This document shows, one piece after another, positions 53,963 to 63,465 of a stretch of DNA of 64,000 nt. The notes below the pieces were generated by a model that searched no databases, had not been told where the DNA came from, and saw only the letters and a list, made by a program, of their open reading frames with translations. The position numbers were made by a program, and so were the translations under genes. Every line of letters starts with the position of its first letter. The first letter of the stretch is position 1. The stretch comes from Flavobacteriales bacterium (lineage in GTDB: Bacteria; Bacteroidota; Bacteroidia; Flavobacteriales_F; PHOS-HE28): assembly GCA_016699575.1 (NCBI GenBank), contig CP064979.1, positions 3,658,001 through 3,722,000 on the forward strand. Reading direction: 5' to 3'.

Positions 53963-55012
53963 TCAGCGTGCGTTGGCCAGCACCCCGCAAAGATGCCAAA
54001 GCAGCCGGGCTCCAACGTTCGCGTCCCATTCGTCCTTGGGGCCGGGCGAAACCTCCACCAGGTCGAAACCGATGATACGCTTGCCGCTGCGCGCGAGTTG
54101 CGAAAGGAGATAGGTGGCCTCCTCGAACGCTAGGCCGCCGGGTACGGGAGTCCCGGTGTGAGGGCAAAGGGTCGGGTCGAGCCCATCGATGTCGAAGCTG
54201 ATGTGCACCAGGTCCGGCAGATCGGCGATGATGCGATCGCATTGCTTTTTCCACGTCGCACCTTCGAACTGCTTCTTGCGGATGTCGGCGCTGCGGTGCA
54301 CGCTCACACGGCCTTTTTGTGCCTTCACCACGTCGTTCTCCTGCGCGCAGAGATCGCGGATGCCCACCTGCACGATCTTCTTCAGCGGGGCCAGGTCCAA
54401 TGCGTTGTACATGATGCTGGCATGGCTGAAGGTGAACCCTTCGTAGGCCTTGCGCAGGTCCATGTGCGCATCGATGTGCAGGATGCCGAATCGCTTGTGC
54501 CGCTTGGCCAGGGCGCGGAAGAAACCGAGCGGTGTGCTGTGATCGCCGCCGACCAGCCCTACGAGCTTGCCTTCATCGAGCCATTGCCCGGTGCGCGCTT
54601 CCACCCATTCGTTCATCACGGCGCATTCGGCGTTGATGAGCTTCTGCGCCTTCGCGGCTTTCGCTTCCTCGTGCTTGCTGCCGCCTTCCACCAGCAGGTC
54701 GATGATCTTCTTCGCTTGCTTCTTCAACGCAGCGCTCTGATCGCGCAAGGCCTTGGGCTCCTCGTCCATGGCAATGCCGCGTTTCCACAGGTCGGGGAAC
54801 TCAGGATGATGAAGGTCCACCTGGAAGCTCGCATCGAAAATGGCGGCAGGCCCACGGCTCGTTCCACCGCCGTAGCTGGTGGTCACTTCCCACGGCACGG
54901 GCACCAGCACAATGTCCGCTTCATCCGTGGTGAAGGGCAGTCCGTACAGTTGTGCGTTGGCATCGCCCGGGCTGTTCGGGTCGAAGGACTTGATCTTGGA
55001 AGCCTTTGACAT
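53963..55012 (-). CDS. Agmatinase / arginase family ureohydrolase
   Basis: A 349-residue manganese ureohydrolase. Metal-binding motifs are LVGGDHSTPLGF, ILHIDAHMDLRKAYEG and SFDIDGLDPTLCPHTGTPVPGG, all intact. GGGTSRGPAAIFDASFQVDL is the usual N-terminal segment. The family hydrolyses agmatine, arginine, guanidinobutyrate or formiminoglutamate; substrate choice is not visible. With an arginine-type decarboxylase at 6023, conversion of arginine to agmatine and putrescine is a fair inference. The start is at MSKASKIKSFDP; the longer frame (MSTWSHEHM) is translated repeat DNA. Confidence 0.88.
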   Translation of the reverse strand: MSKASKIKSFDPNSPGDANAQLYGLPFTTDEADIVLVPVPWEVTTSYGGGTSRGPAAIFDASFQVDLHHPEFPDLWKRGIAMDEEPKALRDQSAALKKQAKKIIDLLVEGGSKHEEAKAAKAQKLINAECAVMNEWVEARTGQWLDEGKLVGLVGGDHSTPLGFFRALAKRHKRFGILHIDAHMDLRKAYEGFTFSHASIMYNALDLAPLKKIVQVGIRDLCAQENDVVKAQKGRVSVHRSADIRKKQFEGATWKKQCDRIIADLPDLVHISFDIDGLDPTLCPHTGTPVPGGLAFEEATYLLSQLARSGKRIIGFDLVEVSPGPKDEWDANVGARLLWHLCGVLANAR

Positions 55013-55022
55013 GTGCTCATGG

Positions 55023-55190
55023 GACCATGTGCTCATGTGCCCATGGTCGGGTGCGAAGATGCGGTGAGGCTTGCGTAGGGAAGTGGATCTTGATCAAGTC
55101 ACAAGGGGGGCAGGTCGGCATGGGCGCTTGCTCACGACCGGAATGCGAGCGCGCTGCGCAGGAACCCCATGCCTCCATGAGCACATGGTC
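55023..55190. repeat. 15-bp inverted repeat flanking a 138-bp spacer
   Basis: GACCATGTGCTCATG (55023-55037) returns exactly inverted as CATGAGCACATGGTC (55176-55190). Extra partial CATGTGCTCATG copies lie next to the left arm. The element fills most of the gap between the antiporter and agmatinase genes, and is of the dispersed CATGTGCTCATG-type repeat class. Confidence 0.6.
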
Positions 55191-55198
55191 ACATGATA

Positions 55199-57450
55199 TC
55201 ACGCCTTCATAACAAGGGTGCTCGGGATGTTCTCCAGCCAGCGGCTCTGGCTTTCCACCAACTTCTTCCAGCTATCGAAGCCAACGAGCGTTAGGTCGTG
55301 TTCTAGGAGCAACTCCCGGGGGAAGCTGTTGCGGCGGTCGAGCAGGAGTTGGCCTACTTGCGCCGATTGCATGGTGCGCACGGTGGAGAGCAGTTCAGGG
55401 CTCTGCTCAAAGATGCCGGCAACATCCACCAAAGTCACGGTGACCCCGCTGTTGTGCATCAACTTCTGGACGTAGGGGAGGAGGTAGCTGTCGCTGCTGC
55501 TGAAGAGCGGAACGAAGACGCGGTGGATCTCTTTCAGGCCCTTGTCCAGGTAAATTCCGGTGGGCAGGCGCAGCTCGCGCAACAGCACACGCACGCGATC
55601 GTCGAACACGGCCTGCTCGAAGAGGTTCTCCTTGCCGGTGATGGTGTCGATGAGGCGCTCAGGGTCGATGATGCGGCGGCCGATGCCCACCAGCCGCCCG
55701 AGCAACGTGCCCTCGTAGATGCTGCGGCCCACGCCCACGATGGCGAGGTCGAAGTGGCCGCCGTTGGCAAAATCCACCAGTTCCTTGTCGATGTCCTGCG
55801 ACGGTTTGAAGACCGTTTCCACCGCAACGGCCATGGCGCGCTGTTCAGCGCGGATCTGTGCAAAGCTCTCCCGCTCGCGCTCGGCCATGTTGAACTGGTT
55901 CACCTGCGCGCTGGGTGCCAGGTGGAGCGCCGTGATCTGTGCCTTGTCGTTGCGTTGTACGAAGGCATTGGCCACGCGCACCATCTGCCGCCCACGCAAC
56001 GGATCGCCGAACGGCACGAGCACCTTGAACTTGCGTTCCTCCGCGGCCACCGCTTCCGGTGATCGCTTCCTTTCCGGCATCAGTTTGGAGATCAGCGTGA
56101 GGCTCGGTCCGGTCATCACCGTGGTGACCAATGCCATGATCACCATCATGGCGAAGATCTCCGCGCTGAGCACCCCCAGGTCGAAGCCGATGTTGAGCAC
56201 CACGAGTTCCATGAGACCGCGCGTGTTCATCAGGGCGCCGAGCATCAGGCTGTCGCGCCATGAATTGCCGAGCAACCTGGCCGGTACAGCAGCACCAACG
56301 AATTTGCCGAGCACAGCTACACCGACGATGACCGCGGTCCACTTCCACAAGCCGGGGTCGTTGAGCAGGCCGATCTGCGTGCGCAACCCGGTGAACACGA
56401 AGAACAGTGGCAGCAGCAGCACGAGCGCCACGTCCTCCACTTTGTCGATGAAGATGTTCCGGAAGCGGATGTTGCTCGGCATCACCAGACCGGCCAGGAA
56501 CGCACCGAAGAGCGCATGGATGCCGATGACTTCCGCCGCGTAGGCGCTCAGCAACAGGATGACGAAGAAGAGCGCGACGACCGGTTTGCTCAGGCTCTCG
56601 CGGTCGGCATAGATCTCACCGAGCTTCTTCAGGAACGGTCGCACCAGGGTGAGCATCAGCGTCACGTACACCGCGGCAAGGGCGATCGTCCACAACGAAC
56701 TGATGATGCTGCCGGCCTTGGTTATGGCGATGACTGCTGCGAGCAGGCACCACGCGGTGATATCATCGATGGCGGCCGTGGTGATCGTGGTATTGCCCAG
56801 CGATGTGCGGCTCAGCCCGCGTTCCTGCACGATCCTGGCCAGTACCGGAAAAGCCGCGATGCTCATGGCCACACCCATGAACAGGGCGAACGGCAGATAA
56901 GGAATGGTATGCGGCACGAACTTGCCGTAGAGCAGGTAGCTAAGTCCGACACCAAGCGTGAAAGCGAAAACGATGCTGCCATGGCTGATGAGCAGCGCTT
57001 GGCGCGCACCACTTTCAGGTCGAGTTCCATGCCTACAACGAACATGAACAAGATGAGCCCGATCTGCGAAAGGAACTTGAGATTGTTCAGTGACTCAGCC
57101 GGGAACAGGAAGGCTGAGTATTCAGGGAAGTAGCTCGCCAGGAAGGAAGGCCCCAGGAAGATGCCGGCCGCGATCTCACCCACAACGCTGGGCAAACCGA
57201 TCTTCCGGCACATGAAGCTGAAGATGCGCGCGGTAATGATGATGGTGAGGATCTGCAGAAGCAGCTTCGCCAACGGATGCGTGAGGTTCTCGCGGTAGAT
57301 CTCCTTGAAGTGCGCCCATTGATCAGTGGTCTGATCCACCATACGCGCCATCGCAGGCCCGGTCTCGTGCGACCGTCCCAGTTCCACAATGCTGTACACC
57401 GCCGTGGCTCCCAGCGCGATGAACAGGAAGTAGATCAACCAGTTGCGCAT
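55199..57450 (-). pseudogene. Cation:proton antiporter (CPA2) with a frameshift near 57000
   Basis: Two overlapping frames encode one monovalent cation:proton antiporter of about 750 residues. The 5' part from 57450 (MRNWLIYFLFIALG) runs through IGLPSVVGEIAAGIFLGPSFL to FVVGMELDLKVVRA. There the frame changes: the homologous continuation ALLISHGSIVFAFTLGVGLSYLLY lies in another frame and joins the 3' part from 56917 (VPHTIPYLPFALFMGVAMSIAAFP). The 3' part holds the remaining helices (IGIHALFGAFLAGLVMP, LMNTRGLMELVVLN) and a C-terminal universal-stress-like domain (VLVPFGDPLRGRQMV). No other damage is seen. It may be a true inactivation, a sequencing or assembly error, or a recoded site. Confidence 0.8.
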
Positions 57451-57513
57451 GGGTAGTGCGCGGGCAAGATAGCCGCGTGGTCTTGCGTCTTCGTGAAGTG
57501 CCCGCCGGACGGT

Positions 57514-57546
57514 GAAAAGAAAGCGCCCCGGTGTTACCGGAGCGCT
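57514..57546 (-). terminator. Terminator of the PadR-PspC operon
   Basis: On the minus strand AGCGCTCCGGT pairs with ACCGGGGCGCT (one mismatch) around an AAC loop, followed by TTCTTTTC. It lies 47 bp after the PspC stop. Confidence 0.75.
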
Positions 57547-57592
57547 CTTGCCCGCCGTTACCCCTTGTTGCGCGGGCGGGCGATCGCCACCG

Positions 57593-59434
57593 TTACCTCG
57601 GGAACGGTAGGACGCTCAGGATATCGGGCATGCGGATGGCCAGTGCTGATGCTTCCTCGGGAACGGATGCCATGGCACATTGGGGCGCTGCATTTTTTTT
57701 CGGGGCCGGTTTGCGGAACACGATGGCAGCGGTCTGCTTGGCGCGCAACGAGTCGGCCTCCTGTTTCAGGCGCTCATCGCGCAGTTTGCGGTCCTCTTCG
57801 TAGTCGCGCTCGTTCTCGTCCTCTTCGGTGGGAGCGTTCAGGTCGAGCAGTCCCTTGCTGGTCATGGTCCAAGTGCGGTTGATCATGTTGCCGTCCCAGA
57901 TGTTGTGCACGTTGTCCACATCGTGGATCACGTGCTGTGCGCCTTCCATGAAATGCACCGACGCGCCGTAGGGAACTTGCAGCGTGAAGTCGAGGTCCTG
58001 CCCGCGCCATTTGTCCGTGGCAGGGAAGGAGAGGAGGGAACTCAGGAAGATCGTATCACCTTGCTGGTGTAAGGCATGCTCGATATGGCTGGCGCGGGCT
58101 GCTGCTTCCTTTGCGCCGATGCCACGGGCTTGTCGCACTATGATCAGGTGGAAGAGACTGTCCGGGCTTCGCTCCACGTCGCAATCGGCCCAACCACCGT
58201 GCACCATGCCGTTGGCCAAGGACAGGCCATCGTGCTCCCAGTGCAGGTCGCCGTCGTCGAAGGTGACGTTGTATTGCCACTCGGCGGTGTCGCCCGGCAT
58301 CACGCCCAAGTGGATGGTGCGGCCGGTGGGTTGTTGGATGGTAGCCTCAGTGCGGTTGCGTGCACTTTGACGGAAGTCGTGGGCAAGGCCGACACCCAGC
58401 GTGATGGTGGCGATCAGCGACGCCACCCACACCAAGGTCAAGGTCCATCCCAACCACCGGGGTGCGCGAGTGTCCATCAACAAATGGAAGCCGGCGATGA
58501 GCAGACCGATGACGGGGATGGCCAAAACCAGTAGCCCGCAGATCACCAGCCAGAGCGCGTGGCCATGGCTGTCGAACAGGAGACCTCCAAGGTCCATTGA
58601 CCCCATGTTCCCACTGCCCCACGCCCCGGTCCAGCCCGCCACACTTACACCGACAGCCCCGCTGATGAGGGACATCAACATCACCACGGAAGCAACGATG
58701 AGCGCGATACCGATGACCTTGCCCAGAACGTTGCCCACGCTTCGACCCGTGCGCCGTGCCGCATGGGCTGCCTCGTGGCCCCAAGCCTTGGCTTTGGGTT
58801 CCCATTGTTTTCCAAGGTCCTGAGCCTCGTTGGCCATCTGCTCGGCGCCACGCTTGAAACGCTCCCCGCCTTCCTCGAACACGCGCTTGATGTTGTCCAC
58901 GTTCACTGCTTCACCGCGCATCTGCAGGCGGTCAGCGGCGCTATCGGCCTTCGGCACCAGGATCCACATCAGGATGTACACGAGGAAGAGCGTGCCCATG
59001 AAGGGAATGCACAGCACGAGGAAACCGATACGTGCCCAAAGCGCTTCCATCCCGATGTAGGCGGCCAGGCCGCTCAACACACCACCCACCCATTTGTCGT
59101 CAGGGTCGCGGAACAAGCGTTTGGCGGTGCGCGTGGGGTCATTGCCTGACGGGCCGGCGCCTGCACCGTCTTCCTCCCCGGCATAATCCTCGGGTTGGCC
59201 CATCACGCCGATCACATGGTCCACGTCAGTGATGCTCACCACATTGCGGCCTTCCAGGCGCTGATGGAACAACTCGGCGATGCGCGCCTCGATGTCGGCC
59301 ATGATCTCCTCGCGGCCGTCGGTGCCGGTGAACTTGGCGCGTATGCTGTCCAGGTAGCGGCCCAGCTTCAGGAAGGCGTCTTCCTCGATGTGGAACACGG
59401 TGCCACTGATGTTGGCGGTCACTGTCTTTTTCAT
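57593..59434 (-). CDS. PspC domain membrane protein
   Basis: A 613-residue protein. Residues 1-95 are a soluble N-domain (ANISGTVFHIEEDAFLKLGRYL, ITDVDHVIGVMGQPEDY). A PspC domain at about 105-165 reads RLFRDPDDKWVGGVLSGLAAYIGMEA then LVYILMWILVPKA. Three more hydrophobic segments follow (IGIALIVASVVMLMSLISGAV, ALWLVICGLLVLAIPVIGLLIAGFHLL, LTLVWVASLIATITLGV). The C-terminal 240 residues are soluble, partly DUF-like and very charged. PspC proteins act in envelope stress. It lies 10 bp after padR and is probably its target. Confidence 0.85.
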   Translation of the reverse strand: MKKTVTANISGTVFHIEEDAFLKLGRYLDSIRAKFTGTDGREEIMADIEARIAELFHQRLEGRNVVSITDVDHVIGVMGQPEDYAGEEDGAGAGPSGNDPTRTAKRLFRDPDDKWVGGVLSGLAAYIGMEALWARIGFLVLCIPFMGTLFLVYILMWILVPKADSAADRLQMRGEAVNVDNIKRVFEEGGERFKRGAEQMANEAQDLGKQWEPKAKAWGHEAAHAARRTGRSVGNVLGKVIGIALIVASVVMLMSLISGAVGVSVAGWTGAWGSGNMGSMDLGGLLFDSHGHALWLVICGLLVLAIPVIGLLIAGFHLLMDTRAPRWLGWTLTLVWVASLIATITLGVGLAHDFRQSARNRTEATIQQPTGRTIHLGVMPGDTAEWQYNVTFDDGDLHWEHDGLSLANGMVHGGWADCDVERSPDSLFHLIIVRQARGIGAKEAAARASHIEHALHQQGDTIFLSSLLSFPATDKWRGQDLDFTLQVPYGASVHFMEGAQHVIHDVDNVHNIWDGNMINRTWTMTSKGLLDLNAPTEEDENERDYEEDRKLRDERLKQEADSLRAKQTAAIVFRKPAPKKNAAPQCAMASVPEEASALAIRMPDILSVLPFPR

Positions 59435-59444
59435 AGCGCTTGGT

Positions 59445-59780
59445 TCAGGGGTTCTTGCGGCTGGTGGTCTTCTTCACGGCTTGTGCGAGCTCGTCCCAGG
59501 TGTCGTCGAGCTCCTTCAGGAATTTCTGGCCCACGGTGGTGAGCTTGTAGTACTTGCGGGGCGGCCCGCTCCGGCTTTCCTCCCAGCGGTAGGTGAGGTA
59601 GCCCGCGTTCTTCAGTCGGGTGAGCAGGGGGTACAGCGTGCCTTCCACCACGATGAGCTTCGCGTCCTTGAGGCTCTCGATGATGTCCGGCGGGTAGGCC
59701 TCGCCTTTTGCCAAGGTGCTGAGGATGCAGTACTCCAGCACGCCTTTCCGCATCTGCGCTTTGGTGTTCTCTACGTTCAT
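59445..59780 (-). CDS. PadR-family transcriptional regulator
   Basis: A 111-residue winged-helix regulator. MRKGVLEYCILSTLAKGEAYPPDIIESL and GTLYPLLTRLKNAGYLTYRWEES followed by PRKYYKLTTVGQKFL are classic PadR-N features. PadR proteins are usually autorepressors that respond to small ligands or stress. The start at MNVENTKAQM is preferred: the upstream frame would cover the promoter and palindrome at 59818-59859. It forms an operon with pspC. Confidence 0.92.
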   Translation of the reverse strand: MNVENTKAQMRKGVLEYCILSTLAKGEAYPPDIIESLKDAKLIVVEGTLYPLLTRLKNAGYLTYRWEESRSGPPRKYYKLTTVGQKFLKELDDTWDELAQAVKKTTSRKNP

Positions 59781-59817
59781 GGGGCGGCTTGTGTGCTTGG
59801 TCCGGTACTGGATGACG

Positions 59818-59859
59818 CAAACATATATGCTTAGGTTGGTACTATGCAACACATAGTAC
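59818..59859 (-). promoter_or_regulatory. padR promoter with overlapping palindromic operator
   Basis: On the minus strand TATGTTTG (59818-59825) is a perfect -7 box and TTG (59847-59849) is a -33 box, with a 21-bp spacer. GTACTATG and CATAGTAC (59839-59859) form a perfect 8-bp inverted repeat around CAACA, and the -33 box lies in its centre. A repressor dimer bound here would block transcription, as expected for PadR autoregulation. Confidence 0.65.
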
Positions 59860-59942
59860 TATGAAATGATGAGCGGTTGCTGCGCCATGGCGGATGGTCC
59901 TAAGGAGCATCCCTCTACATTGCGCACAGTGCCCTGCCCCGC

Positions 59943-61697
59943 ATGCTCATCGCCGGTGCATCCATATTCCTGCTGCTCGTCGCGGCATTGGCCTTAAGGG
60001 CCTCGCAACGGTCTTTCGCCGAGGTGCGTGGTTGGCGTGGCGGTATTGCTCATGAAGGTGAGACGGGGCATTGCACGCCCGCCCTGGACCGATCGGCTGT
60101 TCGTGGCGAGGGCTGGGCGGCCTGGGTGGCCGGGCTCCTGAGCGCTGGTGACTTGTTCGGCCGCAGGCTTCCGGCCCGAAGACTGAAGGAGCAAGGCACC
60201 GCGTGGGATGTGTTCGTGCGGGATGCGCGCGGATCGTTGCGCCATTCCCGACGCTTCGGTTCCGGCGACCAGCGCTATTGGGTGTACGGGCTCATCGCTT
60301 TCGGCGCGCTACTGCGCGTGCTGCAGATGGGCGCGCCGGTCATCCATGACGAGGCGTTCACGTACACCGGCTTCGCCTCGCGCCCGTTCGGCGAAGTTCT
60401 CAGCGACTACAGCTCACCGAACAACCACATGCTGCACACCTTGTTGGTCAAGGTCAGCACGTCCGTGTTCGGGGTGGGCACATGGCAGTTGCGTTTGCCC
60501 GCGCTGCTGGCCGGCATTGCCGTTCTGCCGTTGTTCTACCTCTTTGCGCGGGCCATGTTCAACCGCTACATCGCCTTGGTCGGCCTGGCGTTGTTGGCCG
60601 GAAGCGGGGGCCTCATCGAATACAGCGCTCTGGGCCGGGGCTATAGCCTTGGCTGGGTGTTCTTCCTCTGCGGGCTATTGGCCGGGCGCCACTTCGCGAA
60701 GACGAACAACACGGTGAGCGCGGTAGCGGTGGGTGTATCATGCGCCTTGGGCATGTGGACCGTGCCCACCAGCATGTACTGGGCGGCCACGGTTTACGTG
60801 TGGTTGGTGCTCTACCTCGGCGGTAAGTACTCATCGTCGTTGCAGCAGCGCATAGCGAAGCTTCTGCTGTCCGTGTCCGTTTTCGTGGTGCTGGCACTGC
60901 TGTTCTATTCACCCGTGCTCATCGTGCATGGGCTTCCTTACTTGATGAGCCATCCGGAGCTTGGCGAAACCAGTTGGGACAAGTTCGTTGCACACCACCA
61001 GGACAGCAGTTTCGACCTGTGGATCTACATCGTTGACACCTCTCGTGCCTGGATCGCTTTTGCCGGATATGCCGGCATCATGTACGCGGCGTACATCACG
61101 TCCAAGTACCGCAAACTGTTCGCCGCCATGCTCATCGCATGCGTTCCGTTGGTTCTGGTACAGATGAACGTGGCACCACCGAGCACCTGGAACTGGATGG
61201 TCATCATCTTCCATCTGAGCAGTGCCATTGCATTGTTCTACCTTCTGAAGTTCATCCAGAACAAGTTCGCGCCGTCGTTCAACAAGCGGTTCCGCACGCG
61301 TGCCACTGCTGTGGTCCTGGCATTGGGGACCGGAGCGCTCAGTACGTACCTGTTGCCGCGTGCCGTGGGGTTGCCCCGGTATCCGGAAGCCGACTTGGCT
61401 GCAGAGCAGTTGGCCGGGCTCTTACGACCGGGGGATGTGGTGCTCGCTGAGCATCCTTGGGAGGCCGTTACCCAATTCGAGGCCATGGCGCACGGTATCC
61501 AACGCGCCCACTTCCATCTGCCCGGGCACCCGGTGCCAGGGCCCGGGACCCGCGTTTATCTTTTGGTGAGCCCGGCCAGTGGGCAAACCACTGCAACGGT
61601 CCTGGAGTACCATTCGCTCGCTTCAGGGGCCTTCTCGCCCCCGGTGAAGCTGAAGGACTGGACGCGGCTGGAGATCCACGCCGCAGTGGCGCGGTAG
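59943..61697 (+). CDS. GT39/ArnT-like membrane glycosyltransferase
   Basis: A 584-residue multi-pass protein of the GT-C type. The loop after an early helix carries the acidic pair in VIHDEAFTYTGFASRP, followed by DYSSPNNHMLHTLLVKV, matching the first periplasmic loop of the PMT/ArnT group. LRLPALLAGIAVLPLFYLFARAMFN and ALGRGYSLGWVFFLCGLLAG are typical following helices. It probably moves a lipid-linked sugar to an envelope acceptor. The first 110 residues, with one helix and a basic stretch, are unusual. It is divergent from padR. Confidence 0.78.
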   Translation: MLIAGASIFLLLVAALALRASQRSFAEVRGWRGGIAHEGETGHCTPALDRSAVRGEGWAAWVAGLLSAGDLFGRRLPARRLKEQGTAWDVFVRDARGSLRHSRRFGSGDQRYWVYGLIAFGALLRVLQMGAPVIHDEAFTYTGFASRPFGEVLSDYSSPNNHMLHTLLVKVSTSVFGVGTWQLRLPALLAGIAVLPLFYLFARAMFNRYIALVGLALLAGSGGLIEYSALGRGYSLGWVFFLCGLLAGRHFAKTNNTVSAVAVGVSCALGMWTVPTSMYWAATVYVWLVLYLGGKYSSSLQQRIAKLLLSVSVFVVLALLFYSPVLIVHGLPYLMSHPELGETSWDKFVAHHQDSSFDLWIYIVDTSRAWIAFAGYAGIMYAAYITSKYRKLFAAMLIACVPLVLVQMNVAPPSTWNWMVIIFHLSSAIALFYLLKFIQNKFAPSFNKRFRTRATAVVLALGTGALSTYLLPRAVGLPRYPEADLAAEQLAGLLRPGDVVLAEHPWEAVTQFEAMAHGIQRAHFHLPGHPVPGPGTRVYLLVSPASGQTTATVLEYHSLASGAFSPPVKLKDWTRLEIHAAVAR

Positions 61698-61751
61698 CGT
61701 ACAACCTGCGCGCTTTACCGCGACATTCGCGGCCCCAAACCAGCAAGCGCC

Positions 61752-63446
61752 ATGGCAGAAGAAGGCCGCCAGATCATTTTCAATATGGTGAAGGTGGGCA
61801 AGACGCTCCCTTCCGGAAAGAAGATCCTCAACGACATCTACCTCGGCTTCTACTACGGCGCCAAGATCGGCATCCTCGGTCTCAACGGCAGTGGTAAGAG
61901 CACCTTGATGCGCATCATCGCGGGCAAGGAGAAGAGCTACGAAGGCGATGTGCACCTGAGCCCCGGCTATACCATCGGCCATCTTGAACAGGAGCCCGAA
62001 CTGGACGAGACCAAGACCGTGCTCGACATCGTGAAGGAAGGGGTGAAGCCCATCACCGATCTGCTGGCCGAGTACGAAGAGGTGAACAACAAGTTCAGCG
62101 ATGAGGAGATCATGAGCGATCCCGACAAGATGGACAAGCTCATTGCCCGCCAAGCCGCGTTGCAGGACAAGATCGAAGCGGCCGACGCATGGAACATCGA
62201 CCAGAAGCTGGAGGTGGCCATGGACGCCCTGCGTACGCCCGACGGTGATACGCCCATCAAGGTGCTCAGCGGTGGTGAGCGCCGCCGCGTGGCACTGTGC
62301 CGTTTGCTTTTGCAGCAGCCGGACATCCTGCTACTTGACGAACCGACCAACCACTTGGACGCCGAGAGCGTGGCGTGGTTGGAGCTCCACCTGCAGCAGT
62401 ACAAGGGCACCATCATCGCCATCACCCACGATCGTTACTTCCTCGATAATGTCGCTGGTTGGATCCTGGAACTGGACCGCGGAGAGGGTATCCCGTACAA
62501 GGGCAACTACACCAACTGGCTGGAGCAGAAGACCGCTCGACTCGCACAGGAAGAGAAGAACGAGAGCAAGCGCCAACGCGTGCTGAAGCAGGAACTGGAA
62601 TGGGTGCGGAGCAATGCCAGCGCACGCCGCACCAAGAGCAAGGCCCGCCTCGCCAACTACGAGAAGATGCAGAGCGCGAGCACGAAGGAGAAGGAGGCCA
62701 AGCTGGAGATCTTCATCCCGAACGGACAACGTCTTGGTGACAAGGTCATCGAGTTCAAGGGCGTGAGCAAGAGCTTCGGTGACCGCCTACTGTTCGAGAA
62801 CCTCAACTTCACGCTGCCGCCGGCGGGCATCGTGGGCATCATCGGCCCGAACGGCGCTGGTAAGACCACGCTCTTCCGTCTCATCACCGGCGAAGAGAAA
62901 CCCGACAGTGGCACCGTTACCATCGGCGACACCGTGCAACTGAGCTACGTGGACCAGAGCCACAAGGACCTGCTGCCTGAGAAGACCGTTTGGGAAGTGA
63001 TCAGCTACGGCCACGAGCAGATGCTGGTGGGCGGCATGAACGTGAGCAGCCGGGCCTATCTGGCGCGCTTCAACTTCAGCGGCAACGACCAGAACAAGAA
63101 AGTGGGGATCCTCTCAGGGGGTGAACGCAACCGTCTGCACTTGGCCATGACCTTGAAGAGCGGCAGCAACGTGCTCTTGCTGGACGAACCGACCAACGAC
63201 CTGGACGTGAACACGCTGCGCGCCCTGGAGGAAGGCATCCAGGACTACAGTGGCTGCGCGGTCATCATCAGCCACGACCGCTGGTTCCTCGACCGTCTGT
63301 GCACCCACATCCTCGCCTTCGAGGGCGATAGCAATGTGTACTGGTTCGAGGGCAACTTCCAGGAGTACGAGGAGAACCGCAAGAAGCGCCTGGGCGGCGA
63401 CATCGTGCCGCACCGCATCAAGTACAGGAAGTTGGTGAGGGGGTGA
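61752..63446 (+). CDS. ettA: Energy-dependent translational throttle protein EttA
   Basis: A 564-residue ABC-F protein with two nucleotide-binding domains. The first has GLNGSGKSTLMRI, LSGGERRRVALCRLLLQ and LLDEPTNHLDAESVAWLE. The second has GPNGAGKTTLFRLI, LSGGERNRLHLAMTLKSG and LLDEPTNDLDVNTLRALEEG. The linker is rich in Lys/Arg (NASARRTKSKARLANYEKM). The arm between the motifs of domain 1 and the length both fit EttA. It binds the ribosomal E site and gates early elongation by cellular energy state. Confidence 0.93.
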   Translation: MAEEGRQIIFNMVKVGKTLPSGKKILNDIYLGFYYGAKIGILGLNGSGKSTLMRIIAGKEKSYEGDVHLSPGYTIGHLEQEPELDETKTVLDIVKEGVKPITDLLAEYEEVNNKFSDEEIMSDPDKMDKLIARQAALQDKIEAADAWNIDQKLEVAMDALRTPDGDTPIKVLSGGERRRVALCRLLLQQPDILLLDEPTNHLDAESVAWLELHLQQYKGTIIAITHDRYFLDNVAGWILELDRGEGIPYKGNYTNWLEQKTARLAQEEKNESKRQRVLKQELEWVRSNASARRTKSKARLANYEKMQSASTKEKEAKLEIFIPNGQRLGDKVIEFKGVSKSFGDRLLFENLNFTLPPAGIVGIIGPNGAGKTTLFRLITGEEKPDSGTVTIGDTVQLSYVDQSHKDLLPEKTVWEVISYGHEQMLVGGMNVSSRAYLARFNFSGNDQNKKVGILSGGERNRLHLAMTLKSGSNVLLLDEPTNDLDVNTLRALEEGIQDYSGCAVIISHDRWFLDRLCTHILAFEGDSNVYWFEGNFQEYEENRKKRLGGDIVPHRIKYRKLVRG

Positions 63447-63465
63447 GGATGTCGATCTTTGGACC

